From contig NC_052358.1 in the NCBI RefSeq assembly GCF_009727055.1, positions 45,869,858 through 45,933,857 of the forward strand: a stretch of DNA of 64,000 nt, in the 5' to 3' direction. The notes beneath the pieces are model-generated. The model saw nothing but the letters and a program-made list of their open reading frames with translations. It had not been told where the DNA came from and did not search any database. Of this stretch, positions 46,373-59,939 are shown piece by piece. Position numbers and translations under genes: made by a program. Every line of letters begins with the position of its first letter. The stretch's first letter is position 1. Source of the DNA: Benincasa hispida. Its lineage: Eukaryota; Streptophyta; Magnoliopsida; Cucurbitales; Cucurbitaceae.

Positions 46373-49300
46373 TCAACTTTGAGCTTTGACACGACTAACT
46401 ATCCAGTGCACCTGTAAAAGTTCAAGCCCAACAAGATTGAACTGAGTCTCCATTATTGTGAGAAATAATAGACTTACCAGTTCCCACCAAAAAAAAACAG
46501 CTCAATTGTTAGTGCTTACGATGTTATTTTTAGGAGATTTCCAGTAGAATCCTTGGAGGCCAGTAACTAGTATGTTAGAGATTACTAAAACATAAATACT
46601 CAAAGCATGCTTCCCCATCCATTCCAGAACACATGTCAAGCGTCGATAGCCGTGGATATCCACCTATAGAAATTAAGAGATATTCAGACCTTAGTTGTCC
46701 ATTTCTTTTGGTTGAAAAAAAATCATAGGATGGAATTTAACTTTGAGGAAAAATGGTGGAAAGCTGTTCTTTATTCGATGCCGCTGATATTATTATTATT
46801 AGGCTAAATCATAGAAAACACTTGTTTTAAATACATTCTTGAACTTACGTAAGTTTCGTTAATAGTCTTAAACTTTCAGAAAAGAGCATTTTTTTTAAAA
46901 CGGAAACAACAAATTTCATTGATGAAATAAAAGAGATTAATGCTCGAATTACAATGAGACATAATAAGTAAAGGAAGATAGGATGAAGCGAGATCAATAT
47001 TATAACTTTTTAAGGTTAAAAGATACTCTTACCGTTAGTACAATGAAAATCGTTAATATCTCATTTTAAAAATAATACTGAACATTCAAAAGTTGCATTA
47101 ATACCCTTAATCTTTAAAACAAAAGATAAAAAGTGACGATTCATCGTTTTGCTAAGTTTTGAGGGGGGATTTTGATTTAGAGATTCGATGGGAGTTTACG
47201 TTTAACTTGAAGTTCTTGATCTATTTGGTTTCGAAGAAAATTGTTGTAAGAATCGGAAAAATGAGAGAAAAAAATATGAGTGTGTTCTTTCTTCCATTGC
47301 GATAGTTTAATCTTCAATCCAAAATCTCAAAGTTGATGAACTCACCAAGATATATAGAGCACAAAAGATTATTCCTGCTGACGCTGAAGTAATTAACATA
47401 TAGCTGACCGTGTAGAGGGATTTATTTACAGGGACACCTGAAGGACAATTCCAAGACAAGAATCAATTTCAAAATCAATATTGTAAAAGATTGTGTTACA
47501 TAACCAGTGATCAGGCCAACAATTTTAGCCTAGTTAATAGGATGATAGATACGTGTTCATTAAACAATGTACCTATAAAGACGAGGAATATTCCGAGAGC
47601 CACAATCTTAAGTGAGAGTAAGAACCAGCTTTTGGTGCGACTTTTGTGATCCTGGAAAATATTTAGTGAGCAAATTTTGACAGAAACAAGGTCATCAAAG
47701 AAAAGCAGCAAAGAATGGACAAACTGCTTTTCCTCAGATTTATATCAGAAACAAAATATCCACTATACAAAATTTTCCTTTGAGAGAAGTAAATTGGATG
47801 AAATGTGAACTTTCTAATCAGAGTAATGAGTAATATGCTAAGTTATTGCTCAATCTCACCTGTGCTTTGGCAAGAAAGTGACCATACTGAAGTCCTATTA
47901 TGCATGCCACTGTAGCTGTTAAAGAGCTGAAAACATTTGCAACAGTAAAATCACTCTTCTGAACTAATATGTAATTAACGAATGGAAGGAATGAACATAA
48001 AATAAAAGGTGTTGCTAAATCCCCATCCTTCATTTTCTTTATTTATAGAAAGGTGACCAGAGAAGAGGGAAGTAAACACAATGGAAATATTTCAAAACTG
48101 AGGAAATGACGACAAACAGAAAGAAGATTGATCAAGGATCAACCAAAAGAGAAAATGGATCTGGAAAATAGTGATTGTGGTTTATTGGTCTTTATCTGCA
48201 CTATAGATCAAGGATATGCAAAAAGAAATACATGCGTTTCACTAACTAGCACATTATGATTTTAGAAATTAAATCTTAGTTCAACATTATGCAGACAGAA
48301 TGCTAAGGACAAGTAGAAGTATTTAAATGTCTGGTTGCAAGTTCTGTCTCTTTATTTGAGAAAAGAAGAAATATATTAATAGATTAAAAAAAAATACAAA
48401 CAAGAGACCAGAAGATGAGAAATCAGGTAATAACAGTAATTCATAAAGAAAAAAATATCATCTTGAATTCAACAAAGCATAAGAAATGCAAATGCCACAA
48501 TCTAAAGATTTCACAAGTTACAATTTGTAAGGGGTTAAACTTTATCGCATACATCCCAATGTCATATTTGTCCTAAAATTTATGGTATTCTCTCAAACAA
48601 GCGGGCTAAAGTAAAACGGAAGATGCACATTTAACAAAGCATTTTTCTCCTCACCAACCTTTCCACAAAACATCTCATCCAAAGAAAGAGTGCACATCCC
48701 TTGAAAAAGTCCCGCATGAATCAAAATGAATGCATAAATCTTTATAAATACAGTTTACTGAAAGAAGCATAGATCTTCACCTTAAAAGACCTTCAGGCTC
48801 AAAAGGAGCATGACACCATGAAGGTGAAGTCTCAGGAAATTGACCGCTGGAAGAAATATTGCACTCCTTCAAACCACATTCTTCATTAGGGCTGATCAAA
48901 ATGCACAACAATGGTGAACATTACAAGATCAAAAAACCGAATCACTGATACCTTTAGATTTCTGTAGACAGGTTTAGTATACAAATGATGAATACCAAGG
49001 ACATAACGATCAATCATGCCAGCAGAATTACAAGCAGGCCCCAGATCACCTTGAAGAGAACAATTCACCTATAACGAGAATGGTCATTTTTTCAGCGTAA
49101 GTTATGGCCTAAAGCTCTTTCTTTCTTTTATCGAATAAAGGACATTGTAGTTCGGCACCCTATAGATTTGAGGCTAAAGCAACTGGTACATTGTTGGAAG
49201 TCGAAACTTGCACGGGCATCATTCCAAATGTAAGTACATCGGCATTTTAATTTTAAACTCACCTTTTTCACACTAAATCATGAAGATCGGTTTGTCTCAT

Positions 49301-52284
49301 TTTCTAAATAGAAAATAATGGATATTAAAAATAAAGCTACAAGAAAAAAGAACAAGAACGCGATACTAAGCATTTCCTTACCATGTAAACATAGCTTCCA
49401 TTTGGTGGAAGTGAAGAGCTCGTGGCTGATATTTGAAAGTCCCAATCCGGAACATATAAACCATACGACAGTCCCATATACAATGACAACAGAAAAAATA
49501 TAATACACCTGCAGATTTAAATATAAAAAATGTAATAAATAGAGAAGTTCATACATTCTTATAAATGCTTATTGTTAATGGTAATTTCAATGACCGATAA
49601 CATAGTTTGATAAACCATTAACATCAAATTTAGGAAACTCTCACTTTTACTCAATATCTGCATCCGTTGAACACTCTTGGCAAAATTTTGCAACTAAAAT
49701 CATGTATACAAATATATAAAGAGGAGGTCATATCTAGTAAAAGATTAAAAATCAAATCAAATCAAATCAAATAAGAGCATTTCTTGACAGCATTTTAAAC
49801 CTCAAAAAAGAATGAAATTGATATTTATATAATAACCTCTTGATATTATGCTTATGCATATGAAATATGAATAATGGTGCCAAAATCATGTCCTTACCAA
49901 TGCCAACTGAAACTCTTAGTTTGTTGAGCTTCTTCACGTTTAGAACGAGTTAGCCAAATCTCACATAGTGCAGCAACCAAGTATCCAATAGATATTCTCT
50001 GCAATAAATCAAAATAGATATAAAACATGATTTTATACGTAAAAGGAGGAAGAAAAGTTATTTAGTCCAAATCCCTGCCTATAAATTTAAATATTAGGTC
50101 ATTTTTAAAATCTAGCTTGGAAGCCATTTGCACTATCCTGCAAGTATTCAGAGGAAGAGCAAATCATATAGTTCAAAATCCAAATCCTCTTCCATTCATC
50201 CGGTTATGTAACTAAAACCCTATCATTATGTACTCTGGTTAGAATAAACTTAGACCATTATTATAAAAGATGCTCAGACATCAAATGATATGAAAATCCA
50301 AGTGGCTTGGGACTAGGAACCCTTGAGATATGTATACCTCTAATTTCCAAGCACTAAAACCCCTAAATCTATACGATTTCAACCCTAAAGATTTGGTTAA
50401 ACACGGATGTTTAAAGATCAAAGTTCTTGAAACAAGAAACAAGTTCCTTGGCTCAAGGTTTGAACACTTCACAAGATAAAATGATCAGTCCTATTCTTGG
50501 TATGCAACTCAAAACATGAATTGCAAAATCAAAGAAGTGTTCTCGGCTAAATTTGAAAGAAAAAACGTATAGGCTAAAACTCAAGTCATTGTTACTATGG
50601 TGACAAGGGTTTGATATCCTTCCAACTAACCCTAAATGCCACATCATCAACTAGGGAAAAAAGGACAAAAAATACCCCTACTGTGCTTTGAGAAACAATA
50701 AAATTGAAAAGCAATAAAATGACTAAGAGTACTCAAATAAAAAGTGAATCATAAGTTGAAGGCCATGGGCATTTCATATCAATTGTAGCAATTGGCCAAA
50801 GAAACAGAGTGACGAATTGAAACACCTGCAAAATGCCAAGCCACCTAATCCTTTCCATATCAACGCCATATGTCAAAGATGTTATTCCATGAAAGTAACC
50901 ACCTGGAATAATTTGGAAATATAATGATTCATCGTATGCAATCAATGTAGAAAATCTGAACCACAGTACATCACTAAGTACAACTTGACACTCAAATAAA
51001 AAGTAAATCATAACTTAGAGGGTGTTTGGGCTACCAACTTGAAGTTGGTGGAGTGAGCTATCTATGTTTGGAGCACCAATTATAATAGTTGATGTTTCCA
51101 ACTATTATAATTTACAATTAGCTACAGTATTACTATTTCAAATCCCTCTTTACTACAATGTTTACTATTTGTTACGGTATTTACTATTTCCTACTCATCC
51201 TCTCTTTCTCTTTTTGCTAAAGTGTCTACTATTTTCTACTCAGACTAAAATAGTCTGCACGCCAAACACAAATTATTATAACCTATAGACTATTATAACC
51301 CACAGATTATAATAACCAACCCAACGCCCCAAACACTCCCTTAGTTCATATGCGATTACATTTCCATAATGTAATGAATATCAAAATATTCGGTGCAAGA
51401 GTTACCAGCAATAACTTTACCTTGAAGAAGAACTCCAAGGAGAAAGAGATACAGGCCCCTGCATGTTGCATTCCTCGCAGCGGTCACTTTACTTTTTACG
51501 TCCTATATTAAGCAATTCTTTATGTTAAAAAAATCCCGGTAAATTTAACAAAAACAGGAGAAACCATGATTCGGCTGCAGAAATTTTGTTTCCAGACGTA
51601 GAAAAGGGCAGTAGCTAGTTGAATGACGAAATCAACAAGAGGCCAAAAGTTCTTGGTTGAATTCGTTCACTTACTTTATAAACAAGTGCAACCGAAACTC
51701 CCGCAATAAATAGAAACCAAGGCATCACAAAATCAGCCAGATGAAGTCCATTCCATGGCGAATGAGCGATAATTGGTAAAAACGAGCCACCGTAGTCCAC
51801 GAAGATCATCATCTGGATATACGCGGCACGGAATTCAATCAAATAATCAATCATCAAGAATTTAGCAGGTAGTAACAAATTTTACTTTGCTCGCTAAACT
51901 GAACAGCTGAAGAAATGATATTGTCAAAATGTCATTCAAGTAAAACTCAAAAGCCGAACTAACAGAAGGTACAAGAAAATAAGGATTTCTCTACGCGAGC
52001 TCCAAACTAATCAATTGCATTCGTTTCGACATAAGAGTAAGATTCAGCTTCGACTAGATCCATTTTTATCTCTAGCGTTCTTTCTGTTAACCAAAACACA
52101 ACCCTAGGCAAAGAAAGAGATGCATTCAGCGGGTTTAGTGAGTCAAAAGATCCAGAGAGAAAAGGAGAGAACTAACAAAGACGCTGAGGCCGCGAAAGAC
52201 GTCGAGTGAGACAACTCGCGGAGCCTTGCCACTGGACTCCGGCAACTCCTGTTGATTCTCGAGCAGCGGTCGAGAATCGGCCAT
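46373..52284 (-). CDS. Heparan-alpha-glucosaminide N-acetyltransferase-like membrane protein
   Basis: Thirteen minus-strand exons were inferred: 52284-52177, 51812-51675, 51502-51421, 50902-50826, 49998-49898, 49508-49382, 49068-48952, 48866-48781, 47926-47860, 47651-47573, 47437-47346, 46663-46520 and 46411-46373. They total 1257 nt (418 residues) with every phase consistent. Landmarks in order: RVVSLDVFRGLSVF, IIAHSPWNGLHLADFVMPWF, YLFLLGVLLQGGYFHG, RISIGYLVAALCEIWL, YGLYVPDWDFQIS, PSWCHAPFEPEGLL, LTATVACIIGLQYGHFL and RRLTCVLEWMGKHALSIYV. Multiple hydrophobic helices make it an integral membrane protein. In animals HGSNAT moves acetyl groups from acetyl-CoA across the lysosomal membrane, using a His in the AH-x-x-WNG region, which is present here. 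The plant substrate is unknown. The C-terminus (VHWIVSRVKAQS) is shorter than in some relatives; the last exon is the least certain. Confidence 0.9.
51018..51340. mobile_element. PIF/Harbinger-type MITE (323 bp) in intron
   Basis: The ends are GAGGGTGTTTGGG on the left and CCCAAACACTCCC on the right. TTA lies directly outside both ends (51015-51017 and 51341-51343), the target duplication typical of Tourist/Harbinger MITEs. It sits in the intron between exons 3 and 4 of the acetyltransferase-like gene. No coding capacity. Confidence 0.85.
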
Positions 52285-52739
52285 TGATTCCGGCGAAAAC
52301 GGCTGAAGGAAGGGAAAATGATCAAATTGACCAAAGTAACTGTAAAGCCATGGTTTGGTAAAGAATATGCTCCGCTATAAACGCAGTTGCCCGAAGTCAT
52401 TATTTATGCAGTGCTGTTTTTTCATTGGCTGGAAACAGAATCGGACAGAAACCAAGTGCGTAAATCAAAATATTAATTTATTTTACAGATTTTTTATAAT
52501 AAAAGATTCAATTTCTTATTTTTTATAATTATTTTTTAAATTAGAAATTGCACTTTCATGCATTCTTCTTTATATTGTGGTATTAAAAATAAGTATTACA
52601 GCTCATCCAAAACATGGAGTTTTATCCGGTCGAAATCAATTCATGTGCCTTTGCAAAAACAAGAAATCAAATGTTATCTTTCAATACTATTTTAAAAATG
52701 TGTTTGTGAAATATTTTAGTTTTGATTGGGTGGATACAA

Positions 52740-53560
52740 AATCGTCAAAGGTATGAGACTTTATATCTTGGAGGAAGAGGTAAAGAATTCATCAATATAG
52801 GTCTTGAATGCACATCTTAACGACAGATGGTTCGATGAGACGATCTTTTTAATTTAAACTTGTGGCTTTCCCAATGATTTATATAGTCAACCATGAGCTC
52901 ACTTTTTCATTGTTTTATGTTGTGAGCCTTATCATACTTACTACTCTTCTTCTATTGTAGAAGTAATTTAGAAAGTCTATTTCGAGTTGTTCCCAACTGT
53001 TAATTGACTCATACTCCATGTCAGTATACCATTTAAAAATGTTTTCTTCCAATGTTTGAATGAACTTTTTGATAGATAAGTCTTCTTGTGTATCGATATT
53101 ATCACATGTTTCGATGAAATGGCAACACACTACTTTGAAAATTGTCGTTCCCATTAAACTGTTGAAACTTGGGTGCTTGCTATCTAATTGACATTCTTAC
53201 ATTGTCAATACTTTGTGTATATGGTTTAGAATTCAAGAGAAAACTTTGAGAAGGATCACCATATTGACCTTTTGATGGAGTTTGTGGTCATGTCCTTTAG
53301 TTATTGGACAGCAACGAAACAATTGAAATTGAAAATAGCAGTTGGCTTTTTTTTATTATTATTTGCAAGATATAGTCTTTCATTTGTCATATTATTATTG
53401 ACAACAAGCGTCTAGCTTGATTCGATAACATCACAATTTTCCATGTGATTATTTAAAGATGTGATGTCATAATCTCTATCTTCAATTGTCGTCATCAACA
53501 TATTAACCTTCTTTTTCAGTCTAACCATCATTTCTTCACATGTACCTATATCTACCGACG
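52740..53560 (-). pseudogene. Ty3/gypsy gag fragment
   Basis: Minus-strand 53154-52915 reads CCHFIETCDN, FKWYTDMEYESINSWEQLE and FLNYFYNRRRVVSMI, a classic gypsy gag (capsid) core. Upstream to about 53560, further gag pieces (KPYTQSIDNVRM, QAPKFQQFNG) appear in broken frames. The rest of the element is missing. The intact-ended gypsy element at 53651 inserted close beside it. Confidence 0.75.
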
Positions 53561-53650
53561 ACCGAAATGTGTGTGGATGAAAAATAATTCATAATATTCA
53601 AGTTATAGTTCAAGCATACATTGTTAGCAAGTAGTAATATAGAAGTATTC

Positions 53651-53832
53651 TGATGTAACTAGAAGACTTACTTCTTTAATTAGCTATAGTTAGTTTGTTA
53701 GTTTTGACTTTAACTATAGTTAGTTTGTTAGTTTTGAACAAACTTGTAATATTTCTCTATAAATAAAGCCTCTTCCCTCATTTTGAGGAGAGATTCATTG
53801 ATTCAAAATATTAGATTTTTGGTTTCACACCA
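53651..53832 (+). repeat. 5' LTR of gypsy element
   Basis: Starts TGATGTAACTAGAAGAC and ends TTTCACACCA. It contains two direct copies of a unit beginning ctatagttagtttgttagtt, and a TATA-like ctataaataaag near 53758. Confidence 0.95.
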
Positions 53833-53835
53833 AAA

Positions 53836-53848
53836 TTGGTATCAGAGC
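53836..53848 (+). promoter_or_regulatory. tRNA-Met primer-binding site
   Basis: TTGGTATCAGAGC three bases after the LTR end. Full match to the plant initiator tRNA-Met complement. Confidence 0.95.
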
Positions 53849-53858
53849 ACTCCAAGAT

Positions 53859-56800
53859 TTGGGAACCGATGGCGGGAAGGAGAGCCTATCAACTCCTTTG
53901 GCGGGAAGGAGAGCACATCAACCAATCGAAGGAGATGTACACGGGAAAGAACAAGAGGTGGAAGATACTCCCACCCTCTCTCCAAGAATCTCAACCCGAC
54001 GCTTGTTGTTCGTTGAGAACTCATTAGAGGGAATTCATGGCACCTTAACAAACCTTCAAGAAAGCATGAAAACCCTTGCTAAAAAAGTTGAAATGCTTGC
54101 AACCGCACCTCAAAATCGAGAGAATATTCAACCAGTTGATCAATAATGGGGAGGAAGAGGAAGAAGAGGCGGCAACGGACAAGACATGGCCAAAACCAAC
54201 AAGAAATATTTCAAGAAAGGCATCCAAGAATTCAAAGACAGCACCATGAAAATCTAAGAAGATAACTAATTGGCCAAGAAAGATATCAAGAAAACCAAGA
54301 TTAGGATTCATCTAATGAATATGATCAAGAAGAAGAATTCTTTGTGCCAAGAAGAGGAAGGGGCGAGAGACGTAAGGACAATGATTTCAAGATGAAAATT
54401 TACTTGCCAAGTTACAATGGGAAGCGAGACATTGAAGCATTTCTTGATTGGATCAAGAACACAAAATATTTCTTCACATATATGAACACTCCCAAGCACA
54501 AGAAAGTGCATCTCGTGGCATTAAAGTTAAAAGTTGGTGCCTCGGCTTGGTGGGATCAACTTGAGATCAATCGAAGAAGAATTGGCAGAAGACCAATTTA
54601 TTCGTGGGAGAATATGAAAAGGTTAATGAAGGAACGCTTCCTACCTTCTAATTACGAACAAACTTGTATCGTCAATATCAAAATTATAAACAAGGAGGAC
54701 GATCAGTGGCTGATTACATTGAAGAATTCTATCGACTAGGAGCAAGAACAAACTTTATGGAGAGTGAGCAACATTTGATTGCAAGATTTATTGGAGGTTT
54801 ACGCATGGATATCAAAGAAAAGGTAAAACTACAACCTTTCCACTCTTTTACTAAAGCTATCTCTTTTGCTGAAACTGTGGAGGAGATGAACGAAATCTGA
54901 GTCAATAATTCATCAAGAAGGTCCGCTTGGGAAGCCTCCACAAGCAAAAGGGTTAGTGTTGCAAGTAAAGCACCAAATCCTCCAAATCCACCAGCCTTGA
55001 CCAAAGACAAAGATAAAGAAAATTAAGAAGGAAGTGAAGAGAAGAAGACCGAGACCACATTCAAGAAGAGAGCTCGAAATCCCTACAATAGGTCTTCTTT
55101 GGGCAAATTCTTTTGATGTGGCCAAGCTGCTCATTTATCTAATGCATGCCCCTAACGAAAAACAGTAGCTTACATAGAAGAGGAAGAAGAAATGATGGCT
55201 GAAAACAGTGAAAGATGAGGAAGTCGAGTTCATTGAATCAGATGATGGTGATAGACTCTTTTGTGTTCTCCAAAGAATGTTAATAACTCCTAAAGAGGAT
55301 TTGAACCCCCAAAGACATTGTCTTTTCAAAACAAGGTGTACAATCAACAACAAGGTATGCAATGTCATCATAGATAGTGGAAGTAACGAGAATTTTGTCT
55401 CCAAAAAGCTAGTGGCGGCTCTAAATATCAAAGTGAAGACTCATCCAAACCCATACAAGATAGCATGGGTAAAGAAGGGTGGCGAGGCACAAGTAAGTGA
55501 AATTTGCATCATTCCCCTTTCAATTGGTAATAACTACAAGGACCAAATAGTATGCGATGTATTGGAAACGGACGTATGTCACATATTGTTAGGGAGACCA
55601 TGGCAATATGATACTCAAACCTTACACAAAGGGAGAGAGAATACATAAGAGTTTAATTGGATGGGCAAGAAAGTGGTCTTACTTCCACTAAACAAGAAGA
55701 ATGATAAAGACGTAAAGGTGAAAAAGGAAGACAACAACCACTTGTTTATAACAAAGTAGAAAAACTTTGATGAAAGAAAAAGAAGAAGATATATTAGGAC
55801 TTGTTGTTGTTGATAAGTTCGAGGAAATACAAGAGAATGGGAACCCTTCGGTGATACAAGAATTGTTTGATGAATTCCCCCTCCTTAAAGGAAAACCCGA
55901 GGGACCGCCCCCATTGAGAAATATTCAATACCACATTGACCTAATCCCGGAAACTACACTACCAAACTTGCCTCACTATAGAATGAGTCCTAAGAAATAC
56001 GAAATCTTTCATCAACACATCGAGGAGTTACTTAACAAAGGGCACATTCAACCAAGTTTAAGCCCGTGTGCAGTCCCGACCCTACTAACTCCAAAGAAAG
56101 ATGGAAGCTGGAGAATGTGTGTAGACAGTAGAGCCATTAATCGAATCACCGTGAAATACCGTTTTCCAATCCCTCGTATAAGTGATCTACTTGACCAACT
56201 TGAAGGAGCATTGATATTTTCTAAGGTGGATTTGAAGAGTGGATACCACCAAATAAGAATACGACTGGGTGATGAATAGAAGACGACTTTTAAGACCAAT
56301 GAAGGATTGTTCGAATGGCTAGCCATGTCCTTTGGGCTATCAAATGCTCCAAGCACTTTCACGAGACTCATGAATCAAGTACTTCATCATTTCCTTAACA
56401 AATTTATCGTAGTGTATTTTGACGATATTTTGGTGTATAGCAGGAACATTGAGGAGTATTTACAGCACCTTCAAAGCCTTTTTCAAGCATTAACAACTGA
56501 CGAGTTCTATATCAATCATAAGAAATGTCTTTTTCTAGTAAAGGAAATTACATTTCTTGGCTTCTTAATTGGTCACAGTCAAATTAAAGTTGATCTAAAG
56601 AAGATTGAAGCTATTACCCAATGGCCAACTCCATGTTCGATAAAAGACATTTAAGCCTTCCTTGGTTTGGCTTCATTTTAAAGAAAATTTATCAAGGATT
56701 TCAGCTCTATCGTAGCACCTATTACTAATTGTCTAAAGAAAGGCAGTTTCCATTGGGGAGAGAAATAACACAGTAGCTTTGAATGTATCAAAGGAAAGTT

Positions 56801-58458
56801 GAGTTTCAGCCCTGTTCTTAAGCTACCATACTTCTCTTTACCATTTGAAGTAGCCGTGGATGCCTGTGGAGTGGGCATTGGAGGTGTATTATCACAACAA
56901 GGGCACCCTATTGAGTTCTTTAATGAAAAACTCAGTAATTCATGGCAGAACTGGAGTACTTATGAACAAAAATTGTATGCCTTTGTTAGAGCTTTGAAAC
57001 TATGGGAGCACTATCTTCTTTCTAAAGAATTTATCTTGTTGGCGGATCACTTTTCGTTGAAGTACCTACAATCTCAAAAGAATATCAGTCGTATGCACGC
57101 ACGGTGTATTTCCTTCATTCAAAGGTTTGACTTTGTGATCAAACACCAATCAGGCAAGGAGAATAAAGTAGCTGATACTCTAAGTCGAAAGAACTCTCTC
57201 CTTACTATCTTAGCCACCGAAGTAACTATTTTCGCTCATCTCCCATGCTTATATAAAGAAGATGTTGATTTTGCTGAGATATGGTACAATTACACCCACT
57301 TTATAAAGACTAATGATTTTCATATAGTGGATGGTTTCTTATTCAAAGGAGAGTAATTGTGTATTCCACACACTTCCGTTCGAGAAGCTCTTCTAAAAGA
57401 AGCACACTCGGGAGGATTGGCTGGACATTTTGGTCAAAATAAAATTTTTGAACTAGTGACTGCTCGATTTTATTGGCCACAAATTCGGAAGGACACAAAT
57501 AACTTTGTTAAGAGATGTTCTATTTTTCAAAAAGCAAAAGGCACAAGCACTAATGTGGGTCTATATTCACCATTACCTATTCCCACAACCATTTGGGAAT
57601 ACTTATCAGCTGACTTTGTACTTGGTCTTCCAAAAACCCAATGAGGGTATGATGTAGTAATGGTGATAGTGGACCGTTTCAGTAAAATGACTCACTTTCT
57701 TTCTTGCAAAAAGACAAATGATACAGTTTATATAGCCAATCTCTTATTTAAAGAGATTGTTCAACTTCATGGAGTGCCCAAGTTCGTTGTATCTGATAGG
57801 GATGTCAAATTCCTTAGCCATTTTTGGCATACACTATGGAAGAAGTTTGATACAACATTGAAATTTAGCACTACCTCACACCCTCAAACTGATGGGCAGA
57901 CAGAAGTTACCAACAGAATATTGGAAAATCTTATACGTTGTCTAAGTAACTCAAAGCTGAAACAATGGGATTTGTCCCTTGCTAGCAAAGTTTTCCTTTA
58001 ATAATATGAAGAATAGATTAACAGGAAGATGCCCCTTTGAAGTTGTATATACCAGAACTCCAAGACCAACTTTTGACCTTGCTAACTTGCCTTCTATATT
58101 GGATGTTAGCATTGAGGCTGAAAGTATGGCTGAAAGAATTCAAAAGCTTCATCAAGAAGTCCATGATCATTTGGAGAAAACTACCTTGTCTTACAAAGAA
58201 GCTAGAGACAAGTCTAGAAGATAAGTTAATTTTGAGGTAGGAAACCTAGTAATGATCCACCTACGCAAAGCTCGATTTCCTACTGGTACGTACAACAAAT
58301 TGAAAGATAGACAACTTGGACCATTTCAAGTATTAGAGAAATATGGCACCAATGTATACCGCATTGAATTACCAACAGATTTGCACATTAATCTAGTATT
58401 CAACGTGGCTGACTTAAAGCCTTATTTTGCTCCGGACAGCTTCCATTTAGCATCCTAA
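53859..58458 (+). pseudogene. Gypsy gag-pol polyprotein, broken
   Basis: 53859-54146 is the gag N-terminus. 54344-54900 is the gag core (AFLDWIKNTKYFF, ASAWWDQLE, a frame shift near 54660, then VADYIEEFYRLGARTNF). About 55110-55155 is a zinc knuckle with a stop replacing one position (CGQAAHLSNACP). 55208-55648 is the aspartic protease with IIDSGSNENFV. 55767-56654 is reverse transcriptase with [15 protein letters not shown] and YFDDILVYS, interrupted by a stop at 56277. 56799-57356 is RNase H (VAVDACGVGIGGVLSQQ). 57357-58001 is integrase with its HHCC region and [20 protein letters not shown]. 58240-58458 is a GPFQVLEK C-terminal domain. Stops and frame shifts in several domains mean it cannot make its proteins. 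Confidence 0.93.
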
Positions 58459-58483
58459 TTGCCTCACGAATGAGTCCAATCTT

Positions 58484-58493
58484 GAGGGGTGGA
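58484..58493 (+). promoter_or_regulatory. Polypurine tract
   Basis: GAGGGGTGGA followed by TT and the 3' LTR start; primes plus-strand DNA synthesis in LTR retrotransposons. Confidence 0.85.
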
Positions 58494-58495
58494 TT

Positions 58496-58677
58496 TGATG
58501 TAACTATAAGCCTTACTTCTTTAATTAGCTATAGTTAGTTTGTTAGTTTTGACTTTAACTTTAGTTAGTTTGTTGGTTTTGAACAAACTTGTAATCTTTA
58601 TCTATAAATAAAGTCTTTTCCCTCATTTTGAGGAGATATTCATTCATTCAAAATATTAGATTTTTTGTTTCACACCA
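58496..58677 (+). repeat. 3' LTR of gypsy element
   Basis: Same length as the 5' copy. Differs, for example, at ataagcc versus agaagac near the start and ctttatctat versus atttctctat before the TATA-like box. Confidence 0.95.
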
Positions 58678-58682
58678 TATTC

Positions 58683-59239
58683 CAAGTATCATTTTTCCAT
58701 GAGTCTATTTGTGTAATTCAATTCCTTTTAGAAAGTGCTCTTCGATATAAACCAAGTGGTAATCATTAATGAATGGTTTTGGGTGGTTTACAAATAATAA
58801 ATATATACAATGATAAGAAATAGGGAATTCAAGGCAAACTTCATCCTGCGAATAAACTGCCTTAAGTTATCTGGTCCGATTATAATCACATCAACCTGCT
58901 TATAAGCTCAAAACAACTTCTATTCATCCATGTTTTTAAGTACCGTTAGAAGCCTAAGTAATTAGTCCTATATTTCTATAGCTAATTAATGATTTTTAAG
59001 AGCTTAGCTACTATACAAATTTTAATAATTCCATAAAGTAAAGACACATCTTCTTTAGGACAAGATTTATTACCCTGCCTTAATTAATAAACTATCGGAT
59101 AATATAATATTTTATTTTGATTATATTCACAGGATTATTTTATAGTTTCCAAATTCCCTAAATTATTTCGAAAGAAAGCATTTAAAAAAATTGAATAGGA
59201 TTGGAACAAACTTTCTTTGAAGTTTAAAGAATAATTTTT
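58683..59239. other. AT-rich intergenic stretch
   Basis: Between the gypsy element and MULE 2. No gene or clear repeat seen. Confidence 0.5.
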
Positions 59240-59370
59240 GGAAAATTTGTACGGATGACCCAACAATTGAGCCCAAAATGTCAAATGACCCTTTTTAAAA
59301 AAATAATGTCAATTGACCCTCTGCTGACGTCATCGCCCTATCAAATTACTTAATTTGCCCTTACTTCGTC
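59240..59370 (+). repeat. Left terminal inverted repeat of MULE 2
   Basis: Starts GGAAAATTTGTACGGATGAC, with inner block 'tcaattgaccctctgctgac'. Confidence 0.9.
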
Positions 59371-59714
59371 TTCTTACCTTTTTGCTGAGAAAACCCACCA
59401 AAACTAAACTATTATTCATTCAAATTTTCCAAGGCTGACGACTGTATTGCTCATAAACGAAAAAAAACTATTTCCGGCTTGCAAACGATTCTACTTCCTG
59501 CTTTCAATCAAATCTTATCGATAAATCTTTCTTTCAATATGGTTTTGTTTGTTTGTTTTTTTGGTTTTGGATGTGTTCTGTAGTTGAAGATGAGTAGAAA
59601 GAGTTTGTGAGCGAGATAAGTGAACCTATGGTTTTTTTGTTTGTTTTTCTGGTTTTCGATGTGTTATGTGGTTGAAGACGAGTAAAAAGAGAGAATGTGA
59701 GGGAGATAAAGGAA

Positions 59715-59855
59715 AGAGACACCGGAGAGAGCGACATCAGAGAGAGCAAGATTGTGAGAGAGAGCGACATCGGAGAGAGCGACACCAGCGAGAGAGATTC
59801 TAGCGAGAGCGATGCCAGCGATAGCCATTCTAGCGAGAGCGATGCCAGTGAATCC
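59715..59855. repeat. GAGAGCGACATC minisatellite, MULE 2 left copy
   Basis: Units such as gagagagcgacatcggagag and gcgagagcgatgccagcg. It mirrors the array at 34395-34520 in MULE 1. Confidence 0.75.
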
Positions 59856-59939
59856 ATTCTAACAGAATGTTTTTTTACATTTTTTTTTCTGAAGGAGTTT
59901 ATTGATTGAATTTTTTAATAAATGCAGGAGTGATTTAAG

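Larger units (their letters stand above)
53651..58677 (+). mobile_element. Complete Ty3/gypsy retrotransposon, 5.0 kb, short LTRs
   Basis: Two 182-bp LTRs (53651-53832 and 58496-58677) are flanked by a perfect TATTC duplication (53646-53650 and 58678-58682). Primer site TTGGTATCAGAGC lies at 53836-53848 and the polypurine tract GAGGGGTGGA at 58484-58493. The domain order gag, protease, RT, RNase H, integrase places it in Ty3/gypsy; short LTRs and a GPF-type C-terminus suggest a chromovirus. The LTRs differ at about a dozen positions, so the insertion is not recent. Confidence 0.95.
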
